A DNA stretch of 64,000 nt from an uncultured Tateyamaria sp. (GTDB taxonomy: Bacteria > Pseudomonadota > Alphaproteobacteria > Rhodobacterales > Rhodobacteraceae). Position 1 is the stretch's first letter; every line of letters begins with the position of its first letter. A program made the position numbers and the translations under genes. This document shows, in pieces, positions 34,538 through 43,277 of the stretch. The DNA is taken from contig NZ_CANNCF010000002.1 in NCBI RefSeq assembly GCF_947503045.1, positions 775,501 through 839,500 on the forward strand, written 5' to 3'. The notes under the pieces are model-generated. The model was given only the letters and a program-made list of their open reading frames with translations, was not told where the DNA came from and ran no database searches.

Positions 34538-34561
34538 AAAAAAACGGGCGCGCGGCCCGTT
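34538..34561 (-). terminator. Intrinsic terminator in the rimP leader (putative attenuator)
   Basis: Read on the minus strand: a stem of AACGGGC with GCCCGTT around CGCGC, then seven T residues ending at 34538. It faces the rimP-nusA-ylxR-infB operon and lies 15 bases before the rimP ATG. The gene upstream on this strand (stop at 34651) could also use it as its own terminator, but then rimP's promoter would have almost no room. Attenuation of the operon is inferred. Confidence 0.7.
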
Positions 34562-34650
34562 GATGTTTCTCGGTGGAGCGTTGGGTGTGGACCCCAGCGC
34601 GCCGCTGTTGAAGGGGATATACGCACCTCGCCCCCATGATGCAAGGCCTC

Positions 34651-35427
34651 TCAGCCCATCCACCACCTCTCGGCCATGCGCAGGTTATCGAGCGGCCAGG
34701 ATTTGCCGACGGACATCGGGACGGCCACGGTGTTGGCCGCGATATGCGTCGGCACCTGACCACCCGGAAGCGTTTGAAAATCGCGTGGATTGGCAAGCGG
34801 ATCGAGGGCAGTGATATCAGCCACATCCACCAGCCCGTCCCGCAGCGCTTCGGCCCGGACGGCGTCGGCGCTGAAATGTACAAACTCGGCACTGTCGAAC
34901 CAGCCCGCCTGTTCTTTCCAGTGATCCGCAACCCGGGTGCCGATGAAATGACGGCCTTGATCCAGTTTTTGGACCGTGTACAGCCCTGTACCCGCGCCCG
35001 ACTCGGAACGAATCTCATAGCCCGGATGGGCCAGCAGGTAAGGCAGGTTCGGATTTGCGGTTTCCAGCACGATATCGACGGTGCGCGCATCTATGACCTC
35101 GACCGTCATCGGCAGCGCCTGCACGTGGCTCGCCTCAAACAGGGTGCCATCGTGAAACGATACGCCCTCGCGCAATGTGAACCGCCAGCGGCGTGCGCTT
35201 GCATCCGACGACCAGTCGGTCGCCAATTCGCCGCGCAAAGTACCGTCTGCAGCGATCTCGGTCAGGTTGTCGTACACGGTCGCTGCAACAGCCTGATCAA
35301 ACAGCGGAGAGGACAATGCCGCCCGCAAACGCCCACCACGCTGCGGCGACGCAGAGACACCCGTGGCCGCCAGCAAGGCTGCGGCGGCACCAGAAGCAAA
35401 TAGGGCGCGGCGGTCGATGCGGGTCAT
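34651..35427 (-). CDS. Half-length peptide-type substrate-binding protein
   Basis: A 258-aa protein with a Tat-like signal ([20 protein letters not shown]) and then a segment of the SBP_bac_5 family: [50 protein letters not shown] and [18 protein letters not shown]. Family members are about 500 aa with two lobes; this one keeps parts of the first lobe and a short ending, with no frameshift seen. Either it is a naturally reduced form or a stabilised remnant. Its stop lies before the rimP leader; its start overlaps the pip stop (ATGA). No permease genes are near. Confidence 0.7.
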   Translation of the reverse strand: MTRIDRRALFASGAAAALLAATGVSASPQRGGRLRAALSSPLFDQAVAATVYDNLTEIAADGTLRGELATDWSSDASARRWRFTLREGVSFHDGTLFEASHVQALPMTVEVIDARTVDIVLETANPNLPYLLAHPGYEIRSESGAGTGLYTVQKLDQGRHFIGTRVADHWKEQAGWFDSAEFVHFSADAVRAEALRDGLVDVADITALDPLANPRDFQTLPGGQVPTHIAANTVAVPMSVGKSWPLDNLRMAERWWMG

Positions 35428-36395
35428 TTCCCTGCAATCCTGTCCATGGTGCGCACCAGTTCAGCCGAAATTCCCGGCTCGGACAAGGCGTGACCGGCAT
35501 TGCGGATCAGTTTGAGGTCGGCATTGGGCCACGCCTTGGACAACGCATAGGCGCTTTCGGGCGGGCAGATCATGTCATAACGGCCCTGCACGATGGTGCC
35601 GGGAATGTGCTTGATCCGGCCTGCATGGGCGAGGATCTGGCCATCAAACTCAAGGAACCCGGCATTGGTGAAATAGTGATTCTCGAGCCGCGCAAAGGCA
35701 CGGGCGTAATCCCCGGGGGCCTCGCCGCCCGACCCGGTCGAGTGGATCGAGGCCAGCGCATTTTCCCAGGACGACCACGCACGGGCGAATCGCGTTTCCA
35801 TCGCCATGTCGCCGGAAAACAGACGCCGGTGATAGGCGCTGATCAGATCGCCGCGCTCATCCTCCGGGATCAGCGATTCGAATCGACCCCAGACCTCGGG
35901 CCAGAACCGGCCCGCGCCACCGCCATAAAACCAGTCAAGCTCGCGCTGGGTCATCAGGAAGACACCACGCAACACGATATTGCGCACGCGGGCGGGGTGG
36001 GCTTGGGCATAAATGAGGGCAAGGGTCGCACCCCAACTGCCGCCAAAGACGATCCACGCGTCGATCTCGAGCGTGCGGCGGATCAATTCGATATCGTCGA
36101 CCAAATGCCATGTGGTGTTGTGGGTCACGGACGCATGCGGGCGCGACCGGCCACAGCCACGTTGGTCAAACAGGATGATCCGATAGCGTTCGGGGTCGAA
36201 ATAGCGGCGCATCGCCGGGCTGCACCCGCCACCAGGGCCGCCATGCAGAACCACAACCGGGATGCCGGACGGATTGCCGCACTGCTCCATATAGACGCGG
36301 TGACCCTGCCCTACGTCCAACATACGTTGGTCGTAAGGGTCGGTCGGCGGATACAGATATTGTACCGCGCGCTTTTGGTCACTGTGTTTGTCCAT
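35424..36395 (-). CDS. pip: Prolyl aminopeptidase
   Basis: Alpha/beta-hydrolase that removes N-terminal proline from peptides. The 323-aa protein shows [16 protein letters not shown]-like start (here [20 protein letters not shown]), oxyanion [26 protein letters not shown], nucleophile [17 protein letters not shown] and [11 protein letters not shown], all typical of the family. Length is standard. It is followed by a peptide-binding-like protein with a four-base overlap, suggesting a shared role in peptide use. Divergent from ubiG. Confidence 0.95.
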   Translation of the reverse strand: MDKHSDQKRAVQYLYPPTDPYDQRMLDVGQGHRVYMEQCGNPSGIPVVVLHGGPGGGCSPAMRRYFDPERYRIILFDQRGCGRSRPHASVTHNTTWHLVDDIELIRRTLEIDAWIVFGGSWGATLALIYAQAHPARVRNIVLRGVFLMTQRELDWFYGGGAGRFWPEVWGRFESLIPEDERGDLISAYHRRLFSGDMAMETRFARAWSSWENALASIHSTGSGGEAPGDYARAFARLENHYFTNAGFLEFDGQILAHAGRIKHIPGTIVQGRYDMICPPESAYALSKAWPNADLKLIRNAGHALSEPGISAELVRTMDRIAGK

Positions 36396-36444
36396 TACTG
36401 ACCTACATAGAGCGTCAAACGCACATGAGCATACGGAGACGAAA

Positions 36445-37194
36445 ATGCAAACGCATCAAACCACCGTTGACCCGTCCGAAATCGCTAAATTTGAGGCGAT
36501 GGCCGCAGAATGGTGGGATCCGAACGGAAAATTCAAGCCGCTGCACATGCTGAATCCCTGTCGGCTGGACTATATCACACGTCAGATTGCTGCCGAATTC
36601 GATCGTGACCTGACGGGGGCCAAACCCTTTGCCGGGCTACGGATTCTGGATATCGGCTGCGGCGGCGGGCTGCTTGCCGAACCCATGGCGCGCCTTGGGG
36701 CAGATGTGGTGGGCGCGGATGCGGCGGAACGCAATATACCAGTGGCGCAGGTCCACGCGGAACAATCCGGGCTGACCATCGATTACCGTCACACCACGGC
36801 CGAGGACATGGCCGCGGCGGGCGAACAATTCGACGTCGTGTTGAACATGGAGGTGGTCGAGCATGTGGCCGACCCGCTTGGTTACCTGACCGCCTGCCAT
36901 GACCTGCTGAAGCCGGGGGGGCTGCATGTCTGTTCGACGCTGAACCGCAATCCAAAATCCTTCATGATGGCGATCATCGGTGCCGAACATGTGATGCGTT
37001 GGCTGCCCAAGGGCACCCATGAGTGGTCCAAATTCATCACGCCGGACGAATTGTTCGACCTTTTGCGCAATGCGGGCCTCGATCCGGTGGACCGGCAGGG
37101 ATTCGTTTTCAACCCGCTCACATGGTCGTGGAAACTATCGGATCGGGATCTGAGCGTGAACTACGTCACAGCGAGCCTGAAGCCACGCGCCTAG
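36445..37194 (+). CDS. ubiG: Ubiquinone biosynthesis O-methyltransferase UbiG
   Basis: Performs both O-methylations of ubiquinone synthesis. The 249-aa protein begins [20 protein letters not shown] and has [19 protein letters not shown], the SAM motif [19 protein letters not shown] and [14 protein letters not shown]. The ATG at 36445 with GGAGA seven bases upstream is preferred over an in-frame ATG at 36388 which overlaps pip. The 3' end overlaps the convergent marR-type gene by four bases. Confidence 0.95.
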   Translation: MQTHQTTVDPSEIAKFEAMAAEWWDPNGKFKPLHMLNPCRLDYITRQIAAEFDRDLTGAKPFAGLRILDIGCGGGLLAEPMARLGADVVGADAAERNIPVAQVHAEQSGLTIDYRHTTAEDMAAAGEQFDVVLNMEVVEHVADPLGYLTACHDLLKPGGLHVCSTLNRNPKSFMMAIIGAEHVMRWLPKGTHEWSKFITPDELFDLLRNAGLDPVDRQGFVFNPLTWSWKLSDRDLSVNYVTASLKPRA

Positions 37195-37643
37195 TCGGAC
37201 TTGCCCTTGTCGGACATGCGGATGCGCAACTGCCGCAGGATCGGCAGGGTTTCCTTGACCCGGTCCTCGCCCAGACTGTCGATCACTTCGGTGATCATGG
37301 GGGCAATCGCGCTGAGGGCCTGTTCGCGGGCGCGACGCCCTGCAGGGCTGATCGCCACCATCTTACGGCGCGCATCGTCCCAATCGGGACGGATATGCAC
37401 ATATCCAGCCCATTCCAGACGGTTCAGCGTGTTGGTCATCGCGCCGCGCGTGATGTTGAACGTTTCGGCCAATTGCGCTGGGCTGCGTTCCTGATCAAGC
37501 CAGACAAGATGGTTCAGCACGGAAAAGTGCGAAATCTCCATGCCTTTGGGCAACACACGGCTCAGCCGGTAGCGAACCATCTGGTCCGCGGCCAGCACTT
37601 CGCTGAACAGCGAAATTGCCAATGCGTTCTTTTCTGTACTCAT
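37191..37643 (-). CDS. MarR-family transcriptional regulator
   Basis: A 150-aa winged-helix regulator: [18 protein letters not shown], then the recognition region [51 protein letters not shown] that is typical of MarR (shown here by its ends [10 protein letters not shown] and [10 protein letters not shown]). The ligand is unknown. It is followed by no co-directional gene; it lies five bases upstream of nothing but is itself downstream of the nitrilase-family gene on the same strand, so grxC-nitrilase-marR may be one unit. Confidence 0.88.
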   Translation of the reverse strand: MSTEKNALAISLFSEVLAADQMVRYRLSRVLPKGMEISHFSVLNHLVWLDQERSPAQLAETFNITRGAMTNTLNRLEWAGYVHIRPDWDDARRKMVAISPAGRRAREQALSAIAPMITEVIDSLGEDRVKETLPILRQLRIRMSDKGKSD

Positions 37644-37648
37644 GCACC

Positions 37649-38479
37649 CTAGGGGCCGTCAAAAGGGCGTGCATTGTCCCGCGCAGGAATCCGGCGACGC
37701 GCCTCGGCCACTTTATCTAATTCCATATCAAACACATAAACGCCCGGTGTCGTGCCTGCGTCAAGCACCACCTCGCCCCAGGGATCAACCGCCAGACTGT
37801 GGCCATAGGTGCGGCGCTGCTTGTCCGAACGCCCCGGATGCGTGCCTGTCTGCGCCGGGGCCAGCACCCAGGCCCCTGCCTCGATCGCGCGGGCACGCAG
37901 CAGGCTGTGCCAATGCGCCGCACCCGTGACGGGAGAGAACGCAGATGGGTAGGTCAGAATATGTGCACCTGCACCAACCAAAGCATCTGACAATTTGGGA
38001 AAACGCATGTCGTAACAGATCGCCATGCCCAACGGCGCAAATGCCGTATCCGCCAGCACCGCCTGAGTGCCGGGACGATAGCCCGAGGATTCTCGGTAGG
38101 TTTCGGTGTCAGAGATCGCCACATCGAACATGTGGATCTTGTCGTACCGCCCCAGAATCCCGCCATCCGGCCCGATCAGAAATGAACGGTTGGCAAATCG
38201 GCCCTCGGGGTCATCGGTTTTCAGCGCAAGCGACCCGATCAACAGATGCACGCCGCACTCTGCCGTAACATCGCGCAGCGCGGCGAGGGTTTCATCCTCG
38301 GGTTCGCGACGCAACACCTGCGCCTGATGGGCGCGACTGGTGCTGAGACAATTGGTGACTTCGGGGGTCAGAACGAATTCTGCCCCCTGATCCACAGCCT
38401 GCCGCACCATCTGAACGGTTCCGGGCAGGTTTGCCACGGGATCGTCAGACACATTCAGTTGCAGCAGCGCTGTTTTCAT
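37649..38479 (-). CDS. Carbon-nitrogen hydrolase (Nit1/Nit2-like amidase)
   Basis: A 276-aa nitrilase-superfamily enzyme with the Glu-Lys-Cys triad: Glu in FVLTPEVTN (about 41), Lys in GRYDKIHMFDV (about 113) and Cys in MAICYDMRFPKL (about 153). It resembles the Nit1/Nit2 branch, which includes omega-amidase and deaminated-glutathione amidase; the latter would fit its direct abutment to grxC (stop and start touch with no gap). This substrate is inference. Confidence 0.88.
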   Translation of the reverse strand: MKTALLQLNVSDDPVANLPGTVQMVRQAVDQGAEFVLTPEVTNCLSTSRAHQAQVLRREPEDETLAALRDVTAECGVHLLIGSLALKTDDPEGRFANRSFLIGPDGGILGRYDKIHMFDVAISDTETYRESSGYRPGTQAVLADTAFAPLGMAICYDMRFPKLSDALVGAGAHILTYPSAFSPVTGAAHWHSLLRARAIEAGAWVLAPAQTGTHPGRSDKQRRTYGHSLAVDPWGEVVLDAGTTPGVYVFDMELDKVAEARRRIPARDNARPFDGP

Positions 38480-38737
38480 TCAGGCCGCCAGCAGGCCGTC
38501 CAGCTTGCCCGCGCGTTCCAGCGCATAAAGCTCATCACAGCCACCGACATGGACATCGCCGACAAAGATCTGGGGCACAGTGCGGCCGCCATTGGCGCGC
38601 TTGATCATTTCGCCCTTGCGGTCGGAATGGCGCAACACGTCAACTTCGGAAAAGGCGATACCCTTTTCCTTGAGCAACCGCTTGGCGGCATGACAGTAGC
38701 CACACAGGGGCGAGGTGTAGATTTCCACGGGTTTCAT
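38480..38737 (-). CDS. grxC: Glutaredoxin 3
   Basis: Glutathione-dependent disulfide reductase. The 85-aa protein has the active site CGYC at 12-15, where the commonest version is CPYC, then TVPQIFVGDVHVGGCDELYALE with the cis-Pro (VP) and GG-CD glutathione-binding residues. Length is typical. It sits immediately before the nitrilase-family gene. Confidence 0.95.
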   Translation of the reverse strand: MKPVEIYTSPLCGYCHAAKRLLKEKGIAFSEVDVLRHSDRKGEMIKRANGGRTVPQIFVGDVHVGGCDELYALERAGKLDGLLAA

Positions 38738-38777
38738 TGGTCACGTCCTTTTGACACAAAATCAGTTGGACACAGAC

Positions 38778-39503
38778 TTAGGTGTCTTTGATCGCCCGCG
38801 CCAGTACGCTCACGGATACCTGATCAGCCCTGGCGGCAGTGCATGCTGCGGCGCAGGCGGCCAGCGTCGCCCCTGTCGTCATCACATCATCCACCAAAAG
38901 AATGGACCGCCCGACGATACGGTGCTTGCGGCGCGGGTTGATGCGGATCGCGCCATGCAGGATTTCCGCACGTTCTTGTCGCGATTTCCCGTCCAGCGAC
39001 ACAGTCCTGACCGGGCGTTCCAGCAGGTCGGCGCACCAATCGCACCCCGTCAACTCGGACAGGTTCTTGGCGATCAGGGCCGACTGGTTATAGCGGCGCT
39101 TGGCCAACCGCAGCCAATGCAGCGGAACCGGAACAATCAGGGTCTTTTCTGTGATCAAACGCTGCGCCGACATTCGCATCCATATGGCCGCGGGGCGCGC
39201 AATTTCCTGTCTGTCCCCATGTTTCAGCCCCAGCACCAGTTTGCGCCCCATGCCGCGATAGGCCAGCGCCGCGCGGCCATGGGCCCAGGGTTGCGGGGAC
39301 CGCATACAAGTATCGCACGTCACCGCGTCTCCGGTCGTTTCGCCGATCAAGGGCGTTCCACAACTGTCACAAGACGTACCGCCGATGAATTCGGCCTTGG
39401 CCCAGCATCCGCCGCACAGACCAAAGTCGCTGTCCACGGTTTCGCCACACCCCAGACAACGCGGCGGATAGATCGCAGCAAGTGTTGTTTGTATTAGGCC
39501 CAT
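38778..39503 (-). CDS. comF: ComF-family phosphoribosyltransferase-like protein
   Basis: A 241-aa protein with an N-terminal double zinc ribbon (CLGCGETVDSDFGLCGGCW, then CDSCG and CDTC; about 16-75) and a C-terminal phosphoribosyltransferase fold with the PRPP loop SILLVDDVMTTGATL (about 200-214). ComF is needed for DNA uptake in competent bacteria; relatives occur in non-competent species. Its ATG shares bases with the first possible start of the divergent methyltransferase gene. Confidence 0.9.
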   Translation of the reverse strand: MGLIQTTLAAIYPPRCLGCGETVDSDFGLCGGCWAKAEFIGGTSCDSCGTPLIGETTGDAVTCDTCMRSPQPWAHGRAALAYRGMGRKLVLGLKHGDRQEIARPAAIWMRMSAQRLITEKTLIVPVPLHWLRLAKRRYNQSALIAKNLSELTGCDWCADLLERPVRTVSLDGKSRQERAEILHGAIRINPRRKHRIVGRSILLVDDVMTTGATLAACAAACTAARADQVSVSVLARAIKDT

Positions 39504-39525
39504 GACATCCCTTACCTATGCGACC

Positions 39526-40353
39526 ATGTCCAACCGCCCCGCGCCAAACCGTCTGACTGACACTGCCGCACTGACGCGCAATCGCGCCCGGGCGCGCAGT
39601 GATGCACTGTTCCTGCAGAAAGCGGCGCGGGACGAGATCGAGGATCGTCTGGAACTGGTTAACAAACCCTTTCACAGCGCGGGAATCATCGCCGCCTTTC
39701 CGGAGCTGTGGCAGGACCGCATCCCGGATTCGACGGTGATGGGCGAGGCCGAGGTGCTGCCTCTGGCCGCCGCCGCGCACGATCTTGTGATCCACAGCAT
39801 GGGGCTTCACTGGGCAAACGACCCGGTCGGTCAGCTGATTCAGTGCAGGCGGGCGCTCAAGCCTGATGGCATGTTGCTGGCCGTGTCTTTGGGTGGGCAA
39901 ACATTGCATGAATTGCGCAGTGTACTGGCCGAGGCCGAAGTGGCGGTGCAAGGCGGGCTGTCCCCGCGCGTGGCTCCGATGGGCGAAGTGCGCGATCTGG
40001 GTGCACTGCTGCAACGCGCCGGTCTGGCGCTGCCTGTGGCCGATTCTGTTATGCTGACTGCACGATACCGCAGCATGTGGCACCTGATGCGCGATCTGCG
40101 CCATATGGGCGAAGGCAATGCGCTGGATGCGCGCCTGCGCCATCCGACGCGGCGGGCCGTGTTGAATCGGGCGGCCGATCTTTATGCCGAAGCGTTTTCG
40201 CATCCCGACGGAGGGATCGCGGCGACCTTTGAAATGATCGTCCTGACCGGCTGGGCACCGGACGAAAGTCAGCCCAAACCGCTGCGCCCCGGGTCGGCGC
40301 AAGCCCGACTTGCCGATGCCCTGCGCACGGACGAAACGCCGCTGTCAGATTGA
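39526..40353 (+). CDS. SAM-dependent methyltransferase-like protein (NDUFAF5/BioC type)
   Basis: A 275-aa protein of the BioC/NDUFAF5 group: ARARSDALFLQKAARDEIEDRLELV at the start, then AAAHDLVIHSMGLHWANDPVGQLIQCRRALKPDG. The usual glycine-rich SAM loop is weak, as in NDUFAF5, a mitochondrial complex I assembly factor. The ATG at 39526 is chosen as the conserved start MSNRPAPNRLTD; an ATG at 39502 is in frame but overlaps the comF start. It is followed after 33 bases by hemH. Function uncertain. Confidence 0.78.
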   Translation: MSNRPAPNRLTDTAALTRNRARARSDALFLQKAARDEIEDRLELVNKPFHSAGIIAAFPELWQDRIPDSTVMGEAEVLPLAAAAHDLVIHSMGLHWANDPVGQLIQCRRALKPDGMLLAVSLGGQTLHELRSVLAEAEVAVQGGLSPRVAPMGEVRDLGALLQRAGLALPVADSVMLTARYRSMWHLMRDLRHMGEGNALDARLRHPTRRAVLNRAADLYAEAFSHPDGGIAATFEMIVLTGWAPDESQPKPLRPGSAQARLADALRTDETPLSD

Positions 40354-40386
40354 CCTGATGGCAAATCCGTTTATCTGAGGCGGAAC

Positions 40387-41469
40387 ATGGATAGGAATGC
40401 ACCCGAAATGCTCGACACCAGCAAAGCCGCAGCACGCCCACAACACGCCGCTGATGATCACCCCGCGATCAAGCCTGCGCGCGTCGGCATTCTGCTGGCC
40501 AATCTTGGGACGCCCGACAATTACGACTATTGGTCGATGCGGCGCTATCTGAACGAATTTCTGTCCGACCGGCGGGTGATCGATTACAGCCCGTGGATCT
40601 GGCAGCCCCTGCTGCAGCTTATCATCCTGACAAAACGCCCGTTTTCATCCGGTGCCGCCTATAAATCCATCTGGAATCACGAGGCGGGCGAAAGCCCCCT
40701 GATGACGATCACCAAAGACCAGACGACCAAGATAAAAGCGGCAATGCATGACCGTTACGGCGATCAGGTCATGGTCGATTTCTGCATGCGTTACGGCAAT
40801 CCGTCGACGAAATCCAAGGTGCGCGAGATGCGCGATGCGGGCTGCCAGAAGATCCTGTTTTTCCCGCTATATCCGCACTATGCCGGGGCCACCTCTGCCA
40901 CCGCCAATGACCAGTTTTTCCGGGCCATGATGGAGGAAAAATGGCAACCAACTACGCGCACGATTGAGCCCTATTTCGAACACCCCAAATACATCGAGGC
41001 CCTCGCGCAATCCATTGAACGGGCCTACGGGGCCATGGACACCAGACCCGACATTCTGGTGTGCAGCTATCACGGTGTGCCGATCCGGTACCTGATGGAG
41101 GGCGACCCCTATCACTGCCAATGCCAGAAAACTACGCGCTTGCTGAAGGAACGGCTGGGCTGGGCAGATACCGAGATCAAGACGACCTTCCAGTCGAAAT
41201 TCGGCCCCGAAGAATGGCTGCAACCCTACACGGTCGAAGAGGTCGCCCGGCTGGCAGAAGCGGGCAAAAAGAACATCGCCGTATGTGCGCCTGCTTTTTC
41301 AGCAGATTGCATCGAGACGCTCGAAGAGATCAACGAAGAGATCAAGGAAAGCTTTGAAGAGGCGGGTGGCGAACACTTCACTTATATCCCTTGCCTGAAC
41401 GATGATGCGGCCCATATCGACGCGCTCAGCACCGTGATCGAGGAAAACCTGCACGGCTGGCTCGACTGA
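40387..41469 (+). CDS. hemH: Ferrochelatase
   Basis: Inserts Fe2+ into protoporphyrin IX, the last step of protoheme synthesis. The 360-aa protein has LLANLGTPDNYDYWSMRRYLNEFLSD, then RYGNPS, YPHYAGATSATA, SYHGVPIRYL (metal-binding His) and VCAPAFSADCIETLEEINEE with the catalytic Glu. Length fits alphaproteobacterial forms. A GAGGCGGA site precedes the ATG. It ends before a strong terminator. Confidence 0.96.
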   Translation: MDRNAPEMLDTSKAAARPQHAADDHPAIKPARVGILLANLGTPDNYDYWSMRRYLNEFLSDRRVIDYSPWIWQPLLQLIILTKRPFSSGAAYKSIWNHEAGESPLMTITKDQTTKIKAAMHDRYGDQVMVDFCMRYGNPSTKSKVREMRDAGCQKILFFPLYPHYAGATSATANDQFFRAMMEEKWQPTTRTIEPYFEHPKYIEALAQSIERAYGAMDTRPDILVCSYHGVPIRYLMEGDPYHCQCQKTTRLLKERLGWADTEIKTTFQSKFGPEEWLQPYTVEEVARLAEAGKKNIAVCAPAFSADCIETLEEINEEIKESFEEAGGEHFTYIPCLNDDAAHIDALSTVIEENLHGWLD

Positions 41470-41491
41470 ATTCAAACGCCACGGCGGACAA

Positions 41492-41523
41492 AAAAAAGGC
41501 GGTGCAAAAGCACCGCCTTTTTT
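41492..41523. terminator. Bidirectional intrinsic terminator after hemH
   Basis: Eight-bp stem GGCGGTGC/GCACCGCC with an AAAA loop, flanked by A6 and T6, so the full paired region is 14 bp. It serves hemH on the plus strand and the convergent 59-aa gene on the minus strand. Confidence 0.95.
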
Positions 41524-41541
41524 GTTTCGTAGTACCGGATA

Positions 41542-41721
41542 TTAGTCCGAAACAGCCGCAGCAACGACGATCAACAGCAGCAGGGGCAGAATGATGCCGC
41601 CGGACGAGCTGTTTGTTTCTTCGACGATGACAGGTGCTTCGATGATCGGATCGGCAGGTGCGCCGGCAAATGCGGTCGAAGCAGCAGCAGTCAGAGCAGC
41701 AGCGAGAACGAGTTTTTTCAT
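41542..41721 (-). CDS. Small exported membrane protein, 59 aa
   Basis: The 59-aa product has a clear signal peptide (MKKLVLAAALTAAASTAFAG), a short acidic Pro/Glu linker (APADPIIEAPVIVEETNSSS) and a C-terminal hydrophobic segment (GGIILPLLLLIVVAAAVSD). The ATG at 41721 has GGAGG nine bases upstream; the longer open frame to 41829 lacks this. It is not similar to anything I can name. It ends at the hemH terminator. Confidence 0.75.
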   Translation of the reverse strand: MKKLVLAAALTAAASTAFAGAPADPIIEAPVIVEETNSSSGGIILPLLLLIVVAAAVSD

Positions 41722-41859
41722 ATTATAACCTCCAGTTACGCACGTGCAGCAATTGCCGCAACGCGCCCAAGACTTACCTCGTAATTCTGTGTAAACAGCA
41801 ATGTGAGGCGAATGCAAAGTCTGATTCAAAAGCCGACCCGCCGATCAGCCCTGATGTCG

Positions 41860-42450
41860 TCAAATAAGCAACACTTGTGTGCCTACATTGGCCATCGCGT
41901 ACAGTTCTTCGATGTGTTCGTTGTACAACCCGATGCATCCATTGGAAGATTTGCGGCCAATCTTGCGCGTATCGTGCGTGCCGTGGATGCGATAATACGT
42001 CCAGCTGAGGTGCAGTGAACGCGTGCCCAGCGGGTTCTGCGGACCGGGACCGATATAGTCAGGCCACTCCGGATTGCGCTTCTTCATCGATGGTGTCGGA
42101 CGCCAATCTGGCTCGGGATCTTTCAGAATAACTTGGGTACGCCCACGTCGGGTCAGGTCATCGGTCAGCGGAACGCTGGACGGATACAACTTGTAGATAG
42201 TCTGATCTTCGTTCCAGTAATGGACCGCGCGGCTGTCGATATCGACCAGAATGGCGCCTTTGCGCAGGTTGTCGAAATATGGCTGCCAGTCCAGCGTGCG
42301 GAAGCTTGAAATGTTGCGACGTACGGACTGGGTCGGGTCGCGCTCGGCCTGACCGGCGGCAGTTTGCGCGATGGCAGGGGCGCCCAAAAAGGCGGCCGAG
42401 CCAGCCAGAAAAGCCCGGCGGCTGGTCGAATTGAATGTTGGTTTAGACAT
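41860..42450 (-). CDS. L,D-transpeptidase (YkuD), Tat-type signal
   Basis: Periplasmic enzyme that makes 3-3 crosslinks or attaches proteins to peptidoglycan. The 196-aa protein starts with a Tat signal (SRRAFLAGSAAFLGAPAIAQ) and has the YkuD domain (about 60-196) with RIHGTHD and the catalytic Cys in SSNGCIGLYN (about 167). The two L,D-transpeptidase genes and a CAP lipoprotein in 41860-43775 form a small wall-related group. Confidence 0.92.
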   Translation of the reverse strand: MSKPTFNSTSRRAFLAGSAAFLGAPAIAQTAAGQAERDPTQSVRRNISSFRTLDWQPYFDNLRKGAILVDIDSRAVHYWNEDQTIYKLYPSSVPLTDDLTRRGRTQVILKDPEPDWRPTPSMKKRNPEWPDYIGPGPQNPLGTRSLHLSWTYYRIHGTHDTRKIGRKSSNGCIGLYNEHIEELYAMANVGTQVLLI

Positions 42451-42623
42451 GGAATGCCTCTCCTAAGGATGGTCTTGCCAATTTGGGCGCAACATATTGC
42501 GGGAATGTCGCAGTCGCAAATCAAAGGACTGTCATCTCGCAGGATCACGCCGATGTGCGTTTGTAATGCAACGCGCGAGCCGCTATCGAAGTTCCTGAAC
42601 ACAATAAATGATGTGCAGGATCA

Positions 42624-43274
42624 ATGCGTACACTCTCTTTCGTTCTGGTTGCTCTTCTTACGCTCGCTGCATGTGCGGTCCCCCCGTCTGCGCCCGCTGT
42701 CGGGGCAGATGGCCGGCCCTTGCCCAAGCTCTACAAGATTCGCGCCGGAGACACTGCGAAATTGCAGTTCCGCATGCTCGATTCGGTCAACGCTCTACGC
42801 TCGGCCCGGGGTGCTCCAAATGTTGAGCTGAACCCGCAACTGAACGCCGCCGCAGCGACCCATGCCAAGGATATGTCCCTGCAAAACCGCCCCTGGCACT
42901 TTGGTTCAGACGGCTCGTCGCCCATCGACCGGCTGGCCCGCGTTGGCTATCAGGGCAGCCTTGTGGGCGAGAACATCTCCGAATCCTACGAAACCGAGTT
43001 GGAAACTCTCGCCGCATGGATGGAGCAGAACGACACCCGTCGCACCATCTTGTCGCCGCAAGCGCGCGAAATGGGCTTTGCGTGGTTTCAGGAACCCAAT
43101 GGCAAGATCTGGTGGACCATGGTGATGGGCAATCCGAACAATGCGCCGCTGATCCCGCGGGCCAACCCATCAGCAACCCGGCTTGTCCCGGATGCTGTGG
43201 ACAATCCTGATGCCAGTGCAATCGACGAAACGGACGCGGACACCGTGGTGATCACATCGACCCCGGCGACCTGA
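42624..43274 (+). CDS. CAP/SCP-domain lipoprotein
   Basis: A 216-aa protein with a lipoprotein signal (LVALLTLAACAVPPSA, lipobox LAAC) and a CAP domain (about 45-175): LDSVNALRSARGAP, AAATHAKDMSLQNRPWHFGSDGSSPIDRL and VGENISESYETELETLAAWM with the CAP glutamates. Bacterial CAP proteins may act on the envelope, but biochemistry is little known. It is divergent from one L,D-transpeptidase and convergent with another, four bases apart. Confidence 0.88.
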   Translation: MRTLSFVLVALLTLAACAVPPSAPAVGADGRPLPKLYKIRAGDTAKLQFRMLDSVNALRSARGAPNVELNPQLNAAAATHAKDMSLQNRPWHFGSDGSSPIDRLARVGYQGSLVGENISESYETELETLAAWMEQNDTRRTILSPQAREMGFAWFQEPNGKIWWTMVMGNPNNAPLIPRANPSATRLVPDAVDNPDASAIDETDADTVVITSTPAT

Positions 43275-43277
43275 TCG

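Noticed and set aside
34522-34666. N-terminal extension of RimP through the leader
   Set aside because: The frame runs through an intrinsic terminator and has no ribosome site; RimP homology starts at MSNDLIAKS.
42488-42502. CGCAA-CATA-TTGCG inverted repeat between the L,D-transpeptidase and CAP genes
   Set aside because: Five-bp stem, expected by chance in a window of this size.
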